Positions 50,301 through 64,000 of a DNA stretch of 64,000 nt are shown here, in pieces. Position 1 is the stretch's first letter. Each line of letters opens with the position of its first letter. The DNA comes from Colius striatus (taxonomy: Eukaryota; Chordata; Aves; Coliiformes; Coliidae), in contig NC_084761.1 in the NCBI RefSeq assembly GCF_028858725.1, positions 24,644,501 to 24,708,500 of the forward strand, written 5' to 3'. The notes beneath the pieces were generated by a model. The model did no database searches and was not told the origin of the DNA. It saw nothing but the letters and a program-made list of their open reading frames with translations. Position numbers and translations under genes: made by a program.

Positions 50301-53300
50301 CATGAGAGCATCTTCTCCTCTTACATAAACTTCCAAACAACTGTCTTCTACTTTCTTCTAAGTTGTCCTTCATGTTTAGAAGGATGTCCCCATAAGCAAA
50401 GCCACTCCAGAACTGTTCTTCAGCCTCTGATATTTCTACTTTGTCATGAAGTCTACAGAAATATTGAAAACAAGTGTGCAGATGATGTGCTGAAAAGATT
50501 GATCATATTGTTGATTAATCTGGGGGGGGGAGTGTTTGTCTTCTATTTGTCCATATTTGGATGCAGCAGCTGTATATGTAATATTTATTTATTTAGCAAC
50601 AGAAGTCTCTGATTTTGGACCGTGTCTTATGCAATATGAATTATTATTATTAATGTATTATTTTAAATTATTATGTTGATTAAATGCAACAGGAATTACA
50701 AATCCTAGGCTATCACATGAATTATATAAAATGGAGTAATGTGTTTGTATCCATGCACAAATTCAGTACATACTGAACTCTCTGTTTTCCACGTGACTTT
50801 ATACTTTTATTTATGTTAGCTCTTTGATACTCTCTACTTTTCCTCCACCCTTACACTCTGTACAATTGGGGGATACCATCAGGGGGTCACAGTGTATTGC
50901 TTTCAGGTTCTTCACTAATGGCTTCCACTTGCCTTTCACAGTGCTTTAATTTATTGGCTTGAATCTACCTCTTTTTTTCCTTAAGCCTCTTAAAGAAATG
51001 TCTGCACTAGTCTTCTTGTTAAATTTGTAAGCCAGTTGGACAGTGAACTTCACCAGGTATTCCTGACTGATTTATAGAACTGAAATCTCACCATCCTCCA
51101 GGGCATACTCTCTGGTTTTTATGTATAATAACCTTATTTACATTGTTTGTTCTTACTTCTGGCCAAAGAATCCTCTTGTTCTCCCAAATGGAGTACTATG
51201 AGTTCTGGAGCACAGTTTATCTTTTTTGGTTGGCTGGCCTTTTCAAGATCTAGGAGTTCCTAATCACAAGGGTTTTATGAATGATTAACAAACACCACAT
51301 CTGTCCTTCGGACTCTTTTGACTGACAAAAAGCTGCTCTACTAAACACATCTGGGTTTCCTCCATCTGCAGACATTATTCCCACTGAAGTTTATGTATTT
51401 TTCTCATCTACTTCATTTCAGTATAAATGGAATGTGAAAGGAAGTGAAATTTGGACTAAACTTACATTAGCATAACAGCTCAGTTGTTACAAATGACATA
51501 ATAAAGAACAGTATTCTTCAAGGAAGAAAAGTGAGTTTTGATCCAGAAACACAGGCTATCGAAGGCAGGCACAGCAGTGGTGTTTAAAAGAGTGACTGAA
51601 ATTGTAACTAAATGAAAAAAAAAAGTTTAATGAGTAAATCCGGTGCAGTGAACTACTGAGTACATACTATATAGCCCTTAACTCAAGATAGGGAGGCTCT
51701 TGGCTTCTTTATAGGCTTCATCTGTCTTTAAATTCCCTTTTTTACATGTTCTTTTTTGTAAAGGGTAATGAAATGACTTTATTCCAGACAAAAAGATCTG
51801 CCACCAAAATCCAAGAAAACCTCTTTCACCTGGAAAAATCTAGCTTTTGGCAATGTATCTGCCTCCTACACCAGCCAAAATATGGGGAAACAGAAGAAAC
51901 AGGGTAAAAGGATCTGTTGGCAAGGTGGAGAAGAGAAATGGAAGAAGATGCAAGTGCTAACTGTGGAGAACTAAGAGGCCAAAATCTGTGTTAGCAGTTA
52001 TTTTCACTGGTTATGAAATGCAATGTGCAGTGTTGCTGCTATTTATATTGCTGCAGAATGTTGAAGTTCCAGCTGAATCCTGTTTATATTAAGTACCATA
52101 CCAAAACTTGGTAGGTGAGGAAACAGAAAAAGCATCCTACCCCAAATCTCACAACAGATTAGTCTTGTGTGGAAGCAGAACTAGTGACCAGTCAGGAGTA
52201 CATAATGCCTGTCAAGCTATTGCACTTAATGAAAAGGAAGTAGGATGAGGATGGATGGACTTCACAAATTGCAACATAGTATCACAGAAAAGTAAACTCC
52301 ACCTTGAATCTACTTGTTCCAGTAAAAGAAGAGAGGCACTACAGTAGATGCCATCAGGCAGTTCTTGAGTGACTTAGCTCCAGGACCTGAGAGGGCATCT
52401 CAAGGGAAGGATAAATCTCTGCATACCATGTTTTCCTAAGTAATTCCTACTCAGCTAGCGGAACCCTTGGCCTGATAGAGATAACTTTTTTACATGTTGA
52501 GCAGCAGTAGATAGTAGGAAAGTGGCAGGGAAGAAGCAATTAATCAGGCTTGCTATCCTAAACTTTTGGCTTTCCTTTTTATGGGTAACAAGAGCACTGT
52601 GAGATACAACTGGTGAAGAATATACATCATGCATGTGAATACTCATAGGTCTGAATGCTAGTGACTGAAATGTTGATGAAATAACCCTGGAACGTAATGT
52701 CAGAAACAGTGAAAAAGATGAAGCCTCACATGACTGCCACAGAATGCTTCAGATTATAATTATTTCAAACAATTATGTGATTTTTTTTCTTTCCATGAAA
52801 AATTTTACAGTGGCGTTGAATAAAATTAAAATAATCAACACATAAAGTAAGAAACTATAACAACCTTTTCTATGCTGGGGCATAGGTAGTTAAAAAGAAA
52901 AAAAAGTAGCTAGAAAGTGACATTAAAACTGCACCTGGCATTAGATGGGAAGATGAGTATGGAATATTTTACACTTTCTAAGTTCCCCTTAGTTCAGTGC
53001 AGTCCTTTTATGGACATAGTGCTTACCAGCTATGTACGTCTACAAAGAGAATGTATAGTCCATTGTTGAAATCCCAAAACTGCATTAACACATCTTGTAT
53101 CTGTGTACTTGTAGGCCCTGAAAGCTGAATTCCTGAAAGCAAACCCTAGCTAATTGGAAACATTGGACTAGTTCCCAAAACCTGAGCCCTGTCACATGTC
53201 ACATGACCTGAGCCACATCAGTCAGGTATGGATGGGAAAACGTAGCTGAGATGCAAATTAGCAATCAGAATAGCTAATTGTGCTGTTTATGAGAAAGTCA

Positions 53301-53633
53301 AACCACAAACCCAAAGTTAATGAATCCATTCCTCCCTGCACATCTTGCTCAACCTTCTAAATAATTTAATATTCTAACTTGGCTTCAAGAAATTTTAGAC
53401 AACCCTTCTAATTCTTTTCAGCCTACTTATTTCTAGCTTTTCAGCGAAATACTTTCATTTGTCTCCTTTGGAAAGCATAACCAAAATTTGCAACGTTTAT
53501 GTCCTTCCAAAAACTGTTTCCCCCACAAATACACTCTTAAGATCTCTCACGTGGAATAAGAAGTCATCTTTCATTCGTATTGCATTGTCAGCTAAAGACG
53601 ATAACACAATTGATTAGAATTAGGCACATGGTG
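47387..53633. other. intergenic, no gene recognised
   Basis: No gene-like ORF. The notable feature is a strongly pyrimidine-biased stretch at about 49860-50440 on the plus strand. A run of nine or more G lies at 50522-50530, and TTATTA-type repeats lie near 50640. The rest is unremarkable. Confidence 0.5.
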
Positions 53634-54283
53634 TCATAGAATTACAGAATCACAGAATGCTAGGGGTTAGAAGGGACCTCTGAAGATCTAGTCCAATGCC
53701 CTGCTCAAGCAAGTCCACGTAGATGAGGTCACACAGGAATGCATCCAGGTGGGTTTTGAAAATCTCCAGAGAAGGAGACCTCACAACCTCCCTGGACAGC
53801 CTGTGCTAGGACTCCCTTACTCTTACAGTAAAGAAGTTATTCCTTAAGTTTAAGTGGAGCTTTTTGTGTTCCCAGCTTTTTTCCATTACCCCATGTCCTA
53901 TCACTGATCACTATGGAAAAGCGTCACCTCATACACCTTTTTGACATACACCTTTCAAATACTTGTAAGTAAGTATTAATGAGGTTCCTCCCCAGTCTCC
54001 TCTTTTCCAGGCTGAACAGCCCCAGTTCCCGCAGCCTTTCCTCATAAGGAAGACGTTCTAGTCCCCTGATCATCTTTGTAGTTCTGCACTGAACTCTCTC
54101 CAGCAGTTCCCTGTCCCTCTTGAGCTGAGGAGCCCAGAACTGGACACAGGACTCCAGATGAGGCCTCACCAGGGCAGAGTAGAGGGGGAGCAGAACCTCC
54201 CTTGACCTGCTGGCCACACCCTTCTTGATGCATCCCAGGATGCCATTGACCTTCTTGGCCACAAGGCCACATTGCTGGCTCAT
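53634..54283 (-). mobile_element. CR1 LINE fragment with 119-codon ORF2 remnant
   Basis: The plus strand starts TCATAGAATTACAGAATCAC and AGAATGCTAGGGGTTAGAAG, a minus-oriented CR1 3' end. The minus strand keeps an open frame (54283-53924) with [40 protein letters not shown] and [16 protein letters not shown], the C-terminal end of CR1 ORF2. It lacks the catalytic RT and endonuclease parts. It is about 650 bp and closely related to the intronic copy at 19.8 kb. Confidence 0.95.
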
Positions 54284-57200
54284 AAATGTGTCCTCACAAA
54301 TCTAGTAAAAGCAAGATATACTTAATCTGTATATCATTACTGATGTCTGAAAATTCAATAGCAAAAATTTTCTAATTCGTATAGCAAGCAATAGCAGGGA
54401 AGACTGAATTTTATGTAAAATATAATGAAGAGGTCCTAAGCTACAATGCTGAAAAAGACAAACAGAAAACTATCAGCTGGCAAGTGTTAAAAAAGATTGA
54501 CTATTTGGTACACATCAAGAGTCACAAATCTGTTCTAGTCTTACAGCATTTCCAGGGACCATTCACCTTTACTGGCTACTAGTTTGTTGCTGTTTTATCA
54601 TGAGGATACGCATAATCTTGCATCTAGCCCTAAAATTTATGAATAACAGAAAGCTTATTTGCAGCTGCCAACAGGCATTTTTTGCTAAGACTGAGGCTTT
54701 TTGGACTGAAACAACAAACAATGAAAATCTTGTATTTCAGCAGTTACAGCTCTGGATACTCTTGGCTGAAAAATACGAAGATTGCATGGTGTTTCATCAC
54801 AGTAATCTATAATATAGCAACGCCCACCTCAACCAGCTGATAGGTGAAGAATACAGTACTTTCTGGTGTACAGCATTGGGGTTACAGACACAGTAATTTC
54901 AATGTTATTTTTTGTGTATAAATCGAGAAATTAAATTATTGCTAGAGTATATATGAAAATCCATGTGAAATTACACCTGATCAAATAAAAGAACAGTATG
55001 AATTTATGTTTCATGCTTTAGTGATTTTATCTTAGATTATGAGAAGTTTATGTAATGTCTGGGATAGTAACAGTCCTGTCCAGGTTTTGAGACCTGCTCT
55101 GTTTCTCCCTTTGTAAAGGAGACGAGTAAAAAATATGGTCTTTGCTCTTCATATTGTGTTTCTCTTATTAATATCCTCAATAATTTTATGGCAAGAGTTT
55201 TTAGGAGTCACTTGAGATATCATGTACTGTTTGCTCTTTAGTCAAATATTCTGCCTTTACTGGTAAAAGGATACTCTGATGTTATTTTATTGATCTTCTT
55301 CCTTGCACTTGTTTAGATGTTGAACCCATGTACTTTGTGGTTGAACATCTGGGGCAATGTTTACGATGAGAAAGACATAAATTCTACTTTTTATTAGCTG
55401 CCCCTGGTTACAAACAGATTCTCATCTGAAGATCTAACCTGCCTAGGTCAGAGACACATAAATATTTTGTCAAGATTTGCTATCTCACATTACTCCCAGT
55501 TTTCAATCCCCCTCCTCTCCTCTCCAAATATTTGAACCATTTTAAACTTCCATCCTCTTTTATTGTATGATCCCCACTGGGCCTCACTTTAATTTGCTTA
55601 CAGGGCATGGGCTTCCCCTTTATTTTTCATGTTAGTACCTGTTATGATCTCTGGAACTGAACTTACTATATATAAGTTACTGTGTTACCACAAACTCCTA
55701 ATTTCAATGCCAAAGAATGCATTTATGTTGCTTTAATGAAGAATTCAAATTTGACATCACTGCTCATTTAGTCAGGTGTAGCTGTCTGCCAGCCCTGAAG
55801 AGTGTGACATAATACTTTATCCAAGAAATTCTTCCACTAAGTTAGAAAATATAATAGACTTTTTATGGAAACACAAATCAATGTTTATCATGTTTCATGA
55901 CCAACATGGATTAGAACACTAAATTCTTAAAGCAATAAAACTGTGAAAGAAATCAGTGTCTTACACTAAGGACTGCTTCACTGGCAGCCCACACTGCTTG
56001 CTTGCTTTAAAGACTGAGTAACTTTTCTTCAGCCAACAACTCCCATGCTTCTCATAGCCATTCACATGCCATTAATCTGCTATGACAAAAGCAAACCCAA
56101 GCATTACTTTACTCCTTAAGAGATATTGGACCAATATGTCCCATCTGGCCTTTTTCTTTGCATAGAATTCCCAAGTTAGTATCACTAAAACTGATGGTAG
56201 GATGGAAGTCTGATTCTTTCTAAGTACACACCAGTACCAAAAAAGTGCCCTCTTTCTTCCATTATCTTACTGTGAATGTTGTGATAATGTTGCTTTCAAA
56301 TTTTAAATGTCTATATCATGTTTTAAAAATGTGCATTTTGTCTAGCCTAAGTAGTAGACAGTGTCCTGAAAATTTATTGGAGGTCTGTAATTTACTTCAT
56401 ACCTGGCTGAGATAACCAGATGGTTCAAAATGAAAGTTAAAAATATGAATAGAGAATTCTAATGTTTCCATTGGTGTTTCTAAGTGAAGCTATGTAACGT
56501 GAAGTGTACAAACAAAAAAGATCTCTTATGTCAAAAGTAATACATTAGTGGTCCCGAGTGCATTAATTCAGAGAAGAAGAATGTCTGAAATGTATTATAT
56601 CACTGCAATCCAGCCTGAGAATCTTTTCATTAATGAAAAAGCAATCACAATTTTCTCTACTCTGTAATCCACTGAGGGTAATATTGGAAGTGTAAGTTGC
56701 ACGCCCCAGCAAAAAGGCCATTTTGTTGTCATGGCCAGGTGAAAAACAAAGATTGAAAAGCCATGTGAAAAACCGGAGTCCAAGTTCTGAACTGGAGGTA
56801 CGAAGCGATTCACTCTACTCCAGGACTTACTATTTTTTGTTCACTGAGGAGCTGAGTCTCTGTGGGCCTCCAGAAAGTGTTTTCAGACAGTGTGACATGG
56901 AGAAGCTATGAAAATTGTGACAGACACAATGACCTGGTTTAAGCGATGGTGTCTCTCCGTGTGTTACCATTGAGGAAGAGACTTGAGACTGCTTTTTGGT
57001 GTAAGTCGATAGGGTTAGTGGGAGAGCATTGTTACTCCTCTTTTGATTTCGTTTGTCTCTCCAGCACAGGTTAAATGCTTTGACTTTCTGGCTGTGGTGT
57101 AATATCCAGCTATTTGTATGGCCATGTGGGGATATCTGAAGTGCATGAGGTCACAGACAAGAGGGCAATTTAGGAAGCTGAAGTATATCAACTAATTTCC

Positions 57201-60200
57201 TGTTAATTTACTTTCTCCTTGAGCTTTTTTGCTGTTTATTGCTTTTATGGTTTTATTCAGTTGTTCCAAATTACACTTTAAGTATTCTTTTATGGAATTC
57301 AAAATGAATTCGTGAATGCTTTACAAGAGAAATACTGTAACTTTGTCCTTCTGGCACTAACTAGGTTTAGAGAGCGTGTGCCATGCAGTCACATATACCT
57401 TCCAACTGTCTGAGAAATGCTTACCTGTCAGACCCTTTGTGACTGCATTGGCTTTTGCCAAGTTGAATCCACTAACACCAAGATTGAATTTCTTCTATTC
57501 TGATGTTTATGGATTTGGAAGCTTCCAGCCAAACATTTGGATATGATACTTGGAATCAGATTTGGAAAGGTTATGGGCATGATTGGATTAGTTAATAATT
57601 TTCTATGTCTGAAATGTAGTATTACCTAGGGCCTATAGACAAAATGCAGGTAATTTAGAGTTCAAAATTTCCACTGAAATGGAAGCTTGGTATATTTATC
57701 TACTTTTGTTATAGGATTTACTATTAAAAATATTGTGGCATGTGTCCTCATGTGTGGCTGATCACTCCCTGTTGGTGCATATTCTACCTGGGGTAGTAGC
57801 TGACATTCTGACAGATTAGGAATGGATGATTCTAGTCTGGCTGTATCTTTGAGGGCATTTTTAGAAGAAAGAGCGTAAACCTTAGCGGTTTTAGTATAAA
57901 GGACTTTGAAAGTTTCACAGTGAACTTCCCTCTCCCTAGAATTGTTCTGATCGTGTGTGGTTAAGAGGTAAACAACGCTAGAATAAATTTGATATCAGTA
58001 TCCTTAAAGGAACAGGCCTCAAAGCAGGCGAACAAGTGCACAAATCAGTCATTTCAGATGCACAAAAATGCACCTTGATCACTGATGACCACTGCGTGTT
58101 TACATAGAATAACTACTCATTCTATCAAGTAAAACTTCCTTGCAATTGATTCTCTTCACCTAACAACTGTGGTAGTTATAGTACCTCCTACAATCATTCT
58201 TCACATACTAGTATCTGACTTTCATCACAACATTGTGGACAGGTATCGTTTCTGTGTTGACAGTTTTTCTTTTAATTTGACATCAAGGTGCTGTTGCAGC
58301 ATATAATGTGTCTTCAAGAATGAATCTTGCTGGAGGCTCTGGGCTGCAGTGAAATGGTTCTCCTAGTTGAGACTGTCTTTCATGATCTTAAGGAAAGCCC
58401 ACAAGCCACTGCAATATAATTTTTGCCATTCCTCTATACAGCCTCTAACTCCTCTATGCAGCCTCTAGAGTATGATCATTACTCTATGGCCCTTTAATCT
58501 GGATTAAGTATGACAAACAAGGAGAACACAGCCCAGTAGAAGAGGATACCTTGCTTTCTTCTGTGGTTGTCAGGATCTTAATTCTGGTGATTTCCTCCAT
58601 CTGTTCACAGTGATTAGTAGATAGTTCTAGCTTTCTGGCATATTGTCTAAGCCTTACATGCATTTTATAGGATATGGTCTATAAACCCCAAACACAGCAC
58701 CAATCAGTATGAGTTTACTTTCCTTTTCCCTGTATTCCCATTGATATCAAGAGCCTAAATAGTACATGTGGAACTTGTTCTCCCATTTCCCAGCAAATGG
58801 AAGGTTGCCAATACAGCTTGAAAGACTAACATAAAGATTTTGAGTCAGGCTATCTTGGAATTTCAATTTCATTTTAGTCTATAGAAAGTGAGAGTAGCAT
58901 TCAGAGATTCAATGGAGTTACTACAATATAAAAAGGCGTGAATTTGAGAATCACTGGTCATTCAGCCAATCATTATATGAGCACATAAGCACTATTTTAA
59001 AATAATTATTCTTTCTTTTAAAATCCTTACTAACAAATTTATGTTAAGTGACATTTGTGCATTATGAATTACATCCAGTGATTTCGACAGGTAGAGGCCT
59101 AGCAGTTTCTCTTTTGCTGCTTGGAGATTTGGAGTGTATTAACTTTATGAACTTCATGGAAAAATTATTGCTTTTTAGAGGGATTATATAATTACCCACT
59201 TCAGGAAAAATACAATAAATCTTATGTTATGCTAAAGCCAAGCATTAATCAGCAGACCCTGGGAGCATGACGGCTCTGTTCTTCTGAATGTCCAACAGGC
59301 TTAAAACAATATTTGTTGTCTTCATTTCATTGCTCAGAGGTACAAGTGATAAATTCTTATTATTATGAAGCATTTTTTACTTAATAACCTCTGTCTTCAT
59401 CCTCTGAATTTGTTTTAACCCTTAGTTGTCCTAAGGATTTTGACCGTATTTTAAATTCTGTTCCACTTTTAATGAATTCTTTATAAACATACAGACAGAG
59501 GCAAAATATTTGCTATTTTCTCCTGAACTCCTGTGTTTTGAAAATGTTTAGGAGCCATTTTCAATATTTATTTTAAATATTTTTATTACAAATATTCTCT
59601 GTTTGAATACTCTGTTTTCACCAGCGGGAAAAAATTATGAAACTGAACTTTGCTATTTTTCAGTAACCATAAAAAACAGGTTAAAAGCTGCCATTTAAAA
59701 AGTTTTTATTTGGAAACATTTTTTTACTTATATGTTCATCAATAAATACACTTCGTTATCATTTATGGTTTGCTTGTTAATGCATGGAAAATCTATTCTG
59801 TCTAGAAAGGGAGAATGAGCTATTTAGAAAGGCAAGAATAAGAAAACCCTTTTCTAAAGTAAGCCTTCATGTGAGGTTTTATTTGCATTCATATTTTAAT
59901 GGTTTTTGCACAGCTGAGAACATTCCAGGTAGTTACAGTGAAATGGCTTGTTCCTCCACGGCGTCTCTGTGGTGAGGAATTGCTTGGAAAGTCAGTGCAA
60001 GCAACTTTTTGTTTATTTGTACTGATTGTCTTACAGTCTGGAAAGATCCTATTACATTATATCATTGCACTCTGATGAATGTCAACAGTAATAAGAAGCT
60101 AAGAAAATATTTTTCAAGGATGTAAGTTAAAGCCTTCTTGGTGATGAGAAGTAGAAATACTCTGCACAAAGAAATTAGGGCATATTTTCTGGATTAATAT

Positions 60201-63200
60201 ATAATTTCTTGGTTTTGTAGTCCAGGCACTTTTATTCAGTTTTCAGTAGATGGTGCCAGAGTCAAAGTAACCTCTCTTCACTCTGAAAGACTCTTTTTAT
60301 GTTTTATGCTCAGATCTGTCTTGGGGCAGATCATTTAAACTCACCTGCTAGCTTCCATCTGGCTTTGCTTGGCTGTTGGGACATCTGGGGTCCTCAGGAC
60401 AAGGCCTCCAGTTGAGAGACCCTGAAATGGCAACCTTAAGGCTGGAGCCAGGCCCAGTTCCTCCAGAAGAAATAAATACCCATCTGTGAGAATTTCACTT
60501 TCAGGGAAAATGAATAGTGTTTCAGAGATACCCACTGACATAGTTGCTAACCAGCTCTCACTGGAAACATTGCTACAAATATTCTGCTGTATTTAACATC
60601 CTGCTCTTCATCCTTGTGTTGTGTTTGCTCCTGATCTAACTTTGAAATTTCTTTTGCTATTTATTTGCTTCTGTCCCTAGACAATATGCAGTGTTCCAGC
60701 TCATTCCATGTTAGAAAGATCCTAACCAGAATGCAGGTTTGGATAATGATGATGATCCCTTTGATATAGTACAAGTAAATTTCAACTTGTTTGATACTGT
60801 TTGATAGCTATGTTAAGGCAAAAGGCTTTTTTTAAGCTATGAAACCAATTGAGGGGAAATCAAACGGCTACCTAGGTCAGCACTTCTTTTGTGGAGGGGT
60901 GTAAACATTTTTTGGCACTCATTTGTCTGCTAGGCTCTTCTCAGAGGGAGAGAATACAGTGTGTTGGCTAGGTCAAGAGCATCGCTTCATCATGTTGGCT
61001 TTCTGCCATGCTTGTTGTTACAGATTGTTTGTACAACCTTGTTTTGTATTTGTAAGACTGTAGACTTCTGCTTTCCAGTATTTGATCTGAGTTAATGTAA
61101 GGCAGGACAAGCAGATGAAGGCCTTCAAACTGGCTACATTTTCTGTTCAGGTATCCTGGCAGCACAGCTGTGCTACCAAGTGTTCTTTCAGTGTAGTAGC
61201 CACAAGTAGAGCCAAGTTTGCTCTGCAGTATCTCATCTGTCATCTTTTTGGTAAAGATAATTTCAAAGATTCCAAAATGTTGCCCTATTCTGGTGCTACA
61301 TACTGCCTTCAGGATGGGACAAAGGAATTTATGGATATCTAACTATGGTCCAACTTTTATTTAGAATGGATGAAATTCTTTTGTTATTTACTTAGGGATA
61401 CAATTAAGTGACTGACCAAGTTTTTCCTACAAAATATGTGACTTGAGGGATATTATGACAGTGGTTAACTGTGTCAGCTATCTTCAGCATAACTGGGTTG
61501 CCTCAGTTTAGAGTCACTGCTATAGCCATGACCAGGTAGATTTATAAGAATTCATAAATGGAATATCCATATCCTAATGGATATGAACCCATCACATAAT
61601 TTTCCTGTCTGAAGGGATTTGGATAGAGCATTCTTCACAACCCTGTGTTCAGGCCGCTTTTCCATCCTTTGCAGAACATACAGAGGGAAGGAATAACAAT
61701 GCCTCCTGTGTACTTGTAAAGAATTGCACAAAGTAATACCAAGACAATGTTTAAAAAAAGCCATAAAAATATTTCTTTACTGTCAGCCTCCAGAGTCAAT
61801 GACAGTCCAGTTTATACAGAAAGGCAATCCCTCCACATTACACTGTAAGTTGCAATAATGAAGGAATATGGCTACTCAAGCACATGGAGTTCAGTGACGG
61901 ATTAGCATAGTCAGTTCCTAAGAGCCCTAAAAAGCCTCTGACTAGACCACCCAGCTCACTGGCTGCAGTTTCTCCAATCACAGACAACTACTCAGGAGCT
62001 GAAATATTTCTAACATTCTCAAACAAAATTTAAACTGTAGTGAAAAGTCAACAGCCAAACCTATAATATCTCAGAGACCTATCAGGAAACAGAGCAACAC
62101 AGACTGTGTAACAGTGTATATTTCATTTTGTGCTGTGGCATATGACTGGGTATTTTCATCAAGGTTTTTTGAATAAAATTGATTGGGCTAGGTAAAAGTG
62201 ACAGAAGAGCCATAGTCACCTAAAACATCTTTAGTCTCTGAGGCCTGAAACCTTTGTGGGTGCAATAGGGTAGTGGAAAATATTTGAGGACTGGTTAAAT
62301 TTGTGGCTATTGTAAGCAAAGATAAAAGAAATATTTAATACTATGTTCCCACTGTTGTCCAGCACACTGCCTGCATGAAAGCATGTGGAATACTTTCTGT
62401 AGACAGTGGAGGTAAGAGTGCTGTGGGGTGGGAAAGAGGGTGTCTCTGGTTATAATTCAATTGTCACAGAATGCCTGAGGTTATTCCAGCAAACAGCTTC
62501 AAGATCTGAAAGGGCTTTCGGTGATGTGAAACACGCAGTTGCTAAATGATGGATTTTATTTGTTTGCTGGAAGTTGAGAATAAAAAGGGTAACTTTAAAA
62601 AGGCTGTTAATTCCTTAGCCAGGGACAGTTGCCATCTCACCAGAGGCACATGTGTGTAGGATTAGCTCCTTTCCTAGGCTCTTGAAGCTGATCTGTAATA
62701 TAAAAGAAAAAGTCTGAAACAAGCAGGATTTGTGCTGACCTTCCATATGAGGGGTAAGACTGGGCAGTGACTGTGTGGGTGGTAGAGTGGAAATTTCCAT
62801 GAAGTATGGGTGGGAGCTTCTCTAATAATTTTTATTTATACTGGTTCCAGTTGCAGAAGGTTGGCTTGCTGGCAAGGTCAATGTCTGATGCATGACTGAC
62901 TCCTGCTTGTTTATTTATGTAACATTGTTTTGGGTACCTAAAAATAACAGCCCTTCTTAATACAAAGTGACTTCAAGTAGAACTGATATGAAGCAGGCTG
63001 GGATGGAAGTCTGCAAGATTCCATCACTGTCAAGTGTTGCTGCCATGTTCATTCACTTGGCAGCCATATCTGGATTAGAAAGTATGGAGTCAATATTTAA
63101 GGCAATATCAGAGACAGCCATGTAGCACGTGCTTATCAGGACATGTACACACCTCAGCCAAAGGATGATTCATCTAGGAAGCAGTGAAAATAGGTTTGCA

Positions 63201-63444
63201 GCACTGACAAACAGATGAAAAGAAGTCATGGTTTCATGAGGGTACACTGCTGATTTGAAACCCAACATTCTTTAGCTATTATGAAATTTTACTAGTGGAG
63301 CACTGCTTTGAAAGATGCAATCGACAGATGTGCGATGCACGCTCAGTTTCACCCACTTCACAGTAAAGTTACAGATGAAGTATTTACATTTTTTATTATA
63401 ATGATGAAGATGAAAAAAAAAAATCTTTAAAGGATAAATATTCG
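54284..63444. other. intergenic, no gene recognised
   Basis: About 9 kb of A/T-rich DNA with only short chance ORFs. A 20-base imperfect tandem pair (TCCTCTATACAGCCTCTAAC and its variant) lies at about 58430-58469. No exon, RNA gene or repeat family was recognised. Confidence 0.55.
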
Positions 63445-63544
63445 ACATGATCTAGATGAACCTGTTTCTGCAGTGGAGTTGGACTAGATGATCTCTAAAG
63501 GTCCCTTCCAACCCCTACCGTTCTGTGATTCTATGATTCTATGA
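63445..63544 (+). mobile_element. CR1 LINE 3' terminal stub
   Basis: Reads ATGATCTAGATGAACCTGTT, GGACTAGATGATCTCTAAAG, GTCCCTTCCAACCCCTACCG and ends TGATTCTATGATTCTATGA. About 100 bp of the extreme CR1 3' end in plus orientation; clean terminal repeats, non-coding. Confidence 0.93.
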
Positions 63545-64000
63545 AATATCCTTATATAAGAGTTTTCTTTAAAAAAAATAGTGGTTGTTTTCCTTCATCT
63601 GATCCAGGCTTTTATCTCTTAAAGTGTACATATGGGCATGGTCAAACTTACTCTGACTAATCTTGAACCTGTTTGACCATTAAAAGTGTGAAATTGTGAC
63701 TGCACGTTATATTAACACTTTGCATAGGAGCCTTGTGCATATGTACAACAAAAATCAGATGCATACATTAGGTGAAAATGGAACCAGTTGAAAAAGACTA
63801 GAAAGAAATGAGGGGGAAAAAAACCAAAATAATATTCTGTGTGTATGCAGTGAAATGCATAATATAAATTTAGTCATCTAGACCATCTTCTAGTACACTA
63901 TTTGTAAATACATCACAAAATGCTAAAAAGATCTATTTCAAAAAACAACTGAATTATTCTGTTAGTGGATATACTGCAGCGAAGGCTTTTAAATAGCAAC
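63545..64000. other. intergenic, nothing recognised
   Basis: A/T-rich sequence to the window edge with no recognisable feature. Confidence 0.5.

Overview
The window looks like avian nuclear DNA. It carries about ten CR1 LINE fragments with the typical bird 3' end (short ATTCTATGA-type repeats), two compact CpG-island housekeeping genes with GT-AG introns, and long A/T-rich stretches with no recognisable exons. No bacterial, viral, CRISPR, tRNA or rRNA feature was recognised. The species cannot be named from the sequence.

Layout: 1-14.2 kb is intergenic DNA with two CR1 fragments, a (GT)n run and a GC-richer stretch just before the first gene. RPL7L1 (+ strand) follows, with six coding exons between 14443 and 17608 and a poly(A) signal at 18492. 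MAD2L1 (- strand) lies tail-to-tail with it, with five coding exons between 22238 and 19565 and a poly(A) signal near 18936. The two 3' ends are about 0.4 kb apart. From about 22.9 kb to 64 kb I see no gene, only CR1 copies, a locally duplicated A/T-rich patch near 32 kb, a pyrimidine-rich stretch near 50 kb and otherwise unremarkable sequence.

The two genes are functionally unrelated as far as is known. RPL7L1 is a nucleolar uL30-family protein linked to large-subunit ribosome assembly. MAD2L1 is the HORMA-domain effector of the spindle assembly checkpoint. Both reading frames are intact across every predicted splice junction (267 and 206 aa). The most notable coding oddity is a six-unit, 12-bp in-frame tandem repeat in RPL7L1 exon 3. 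The most notable regulatory signals are an NRF1 palindrome and a YY1-like site at the RPL7L1 start, and a CHR-type element just upstream of the MAD2L1 start. I found no convincing undescribed system; the findings are modest, checkable observations.
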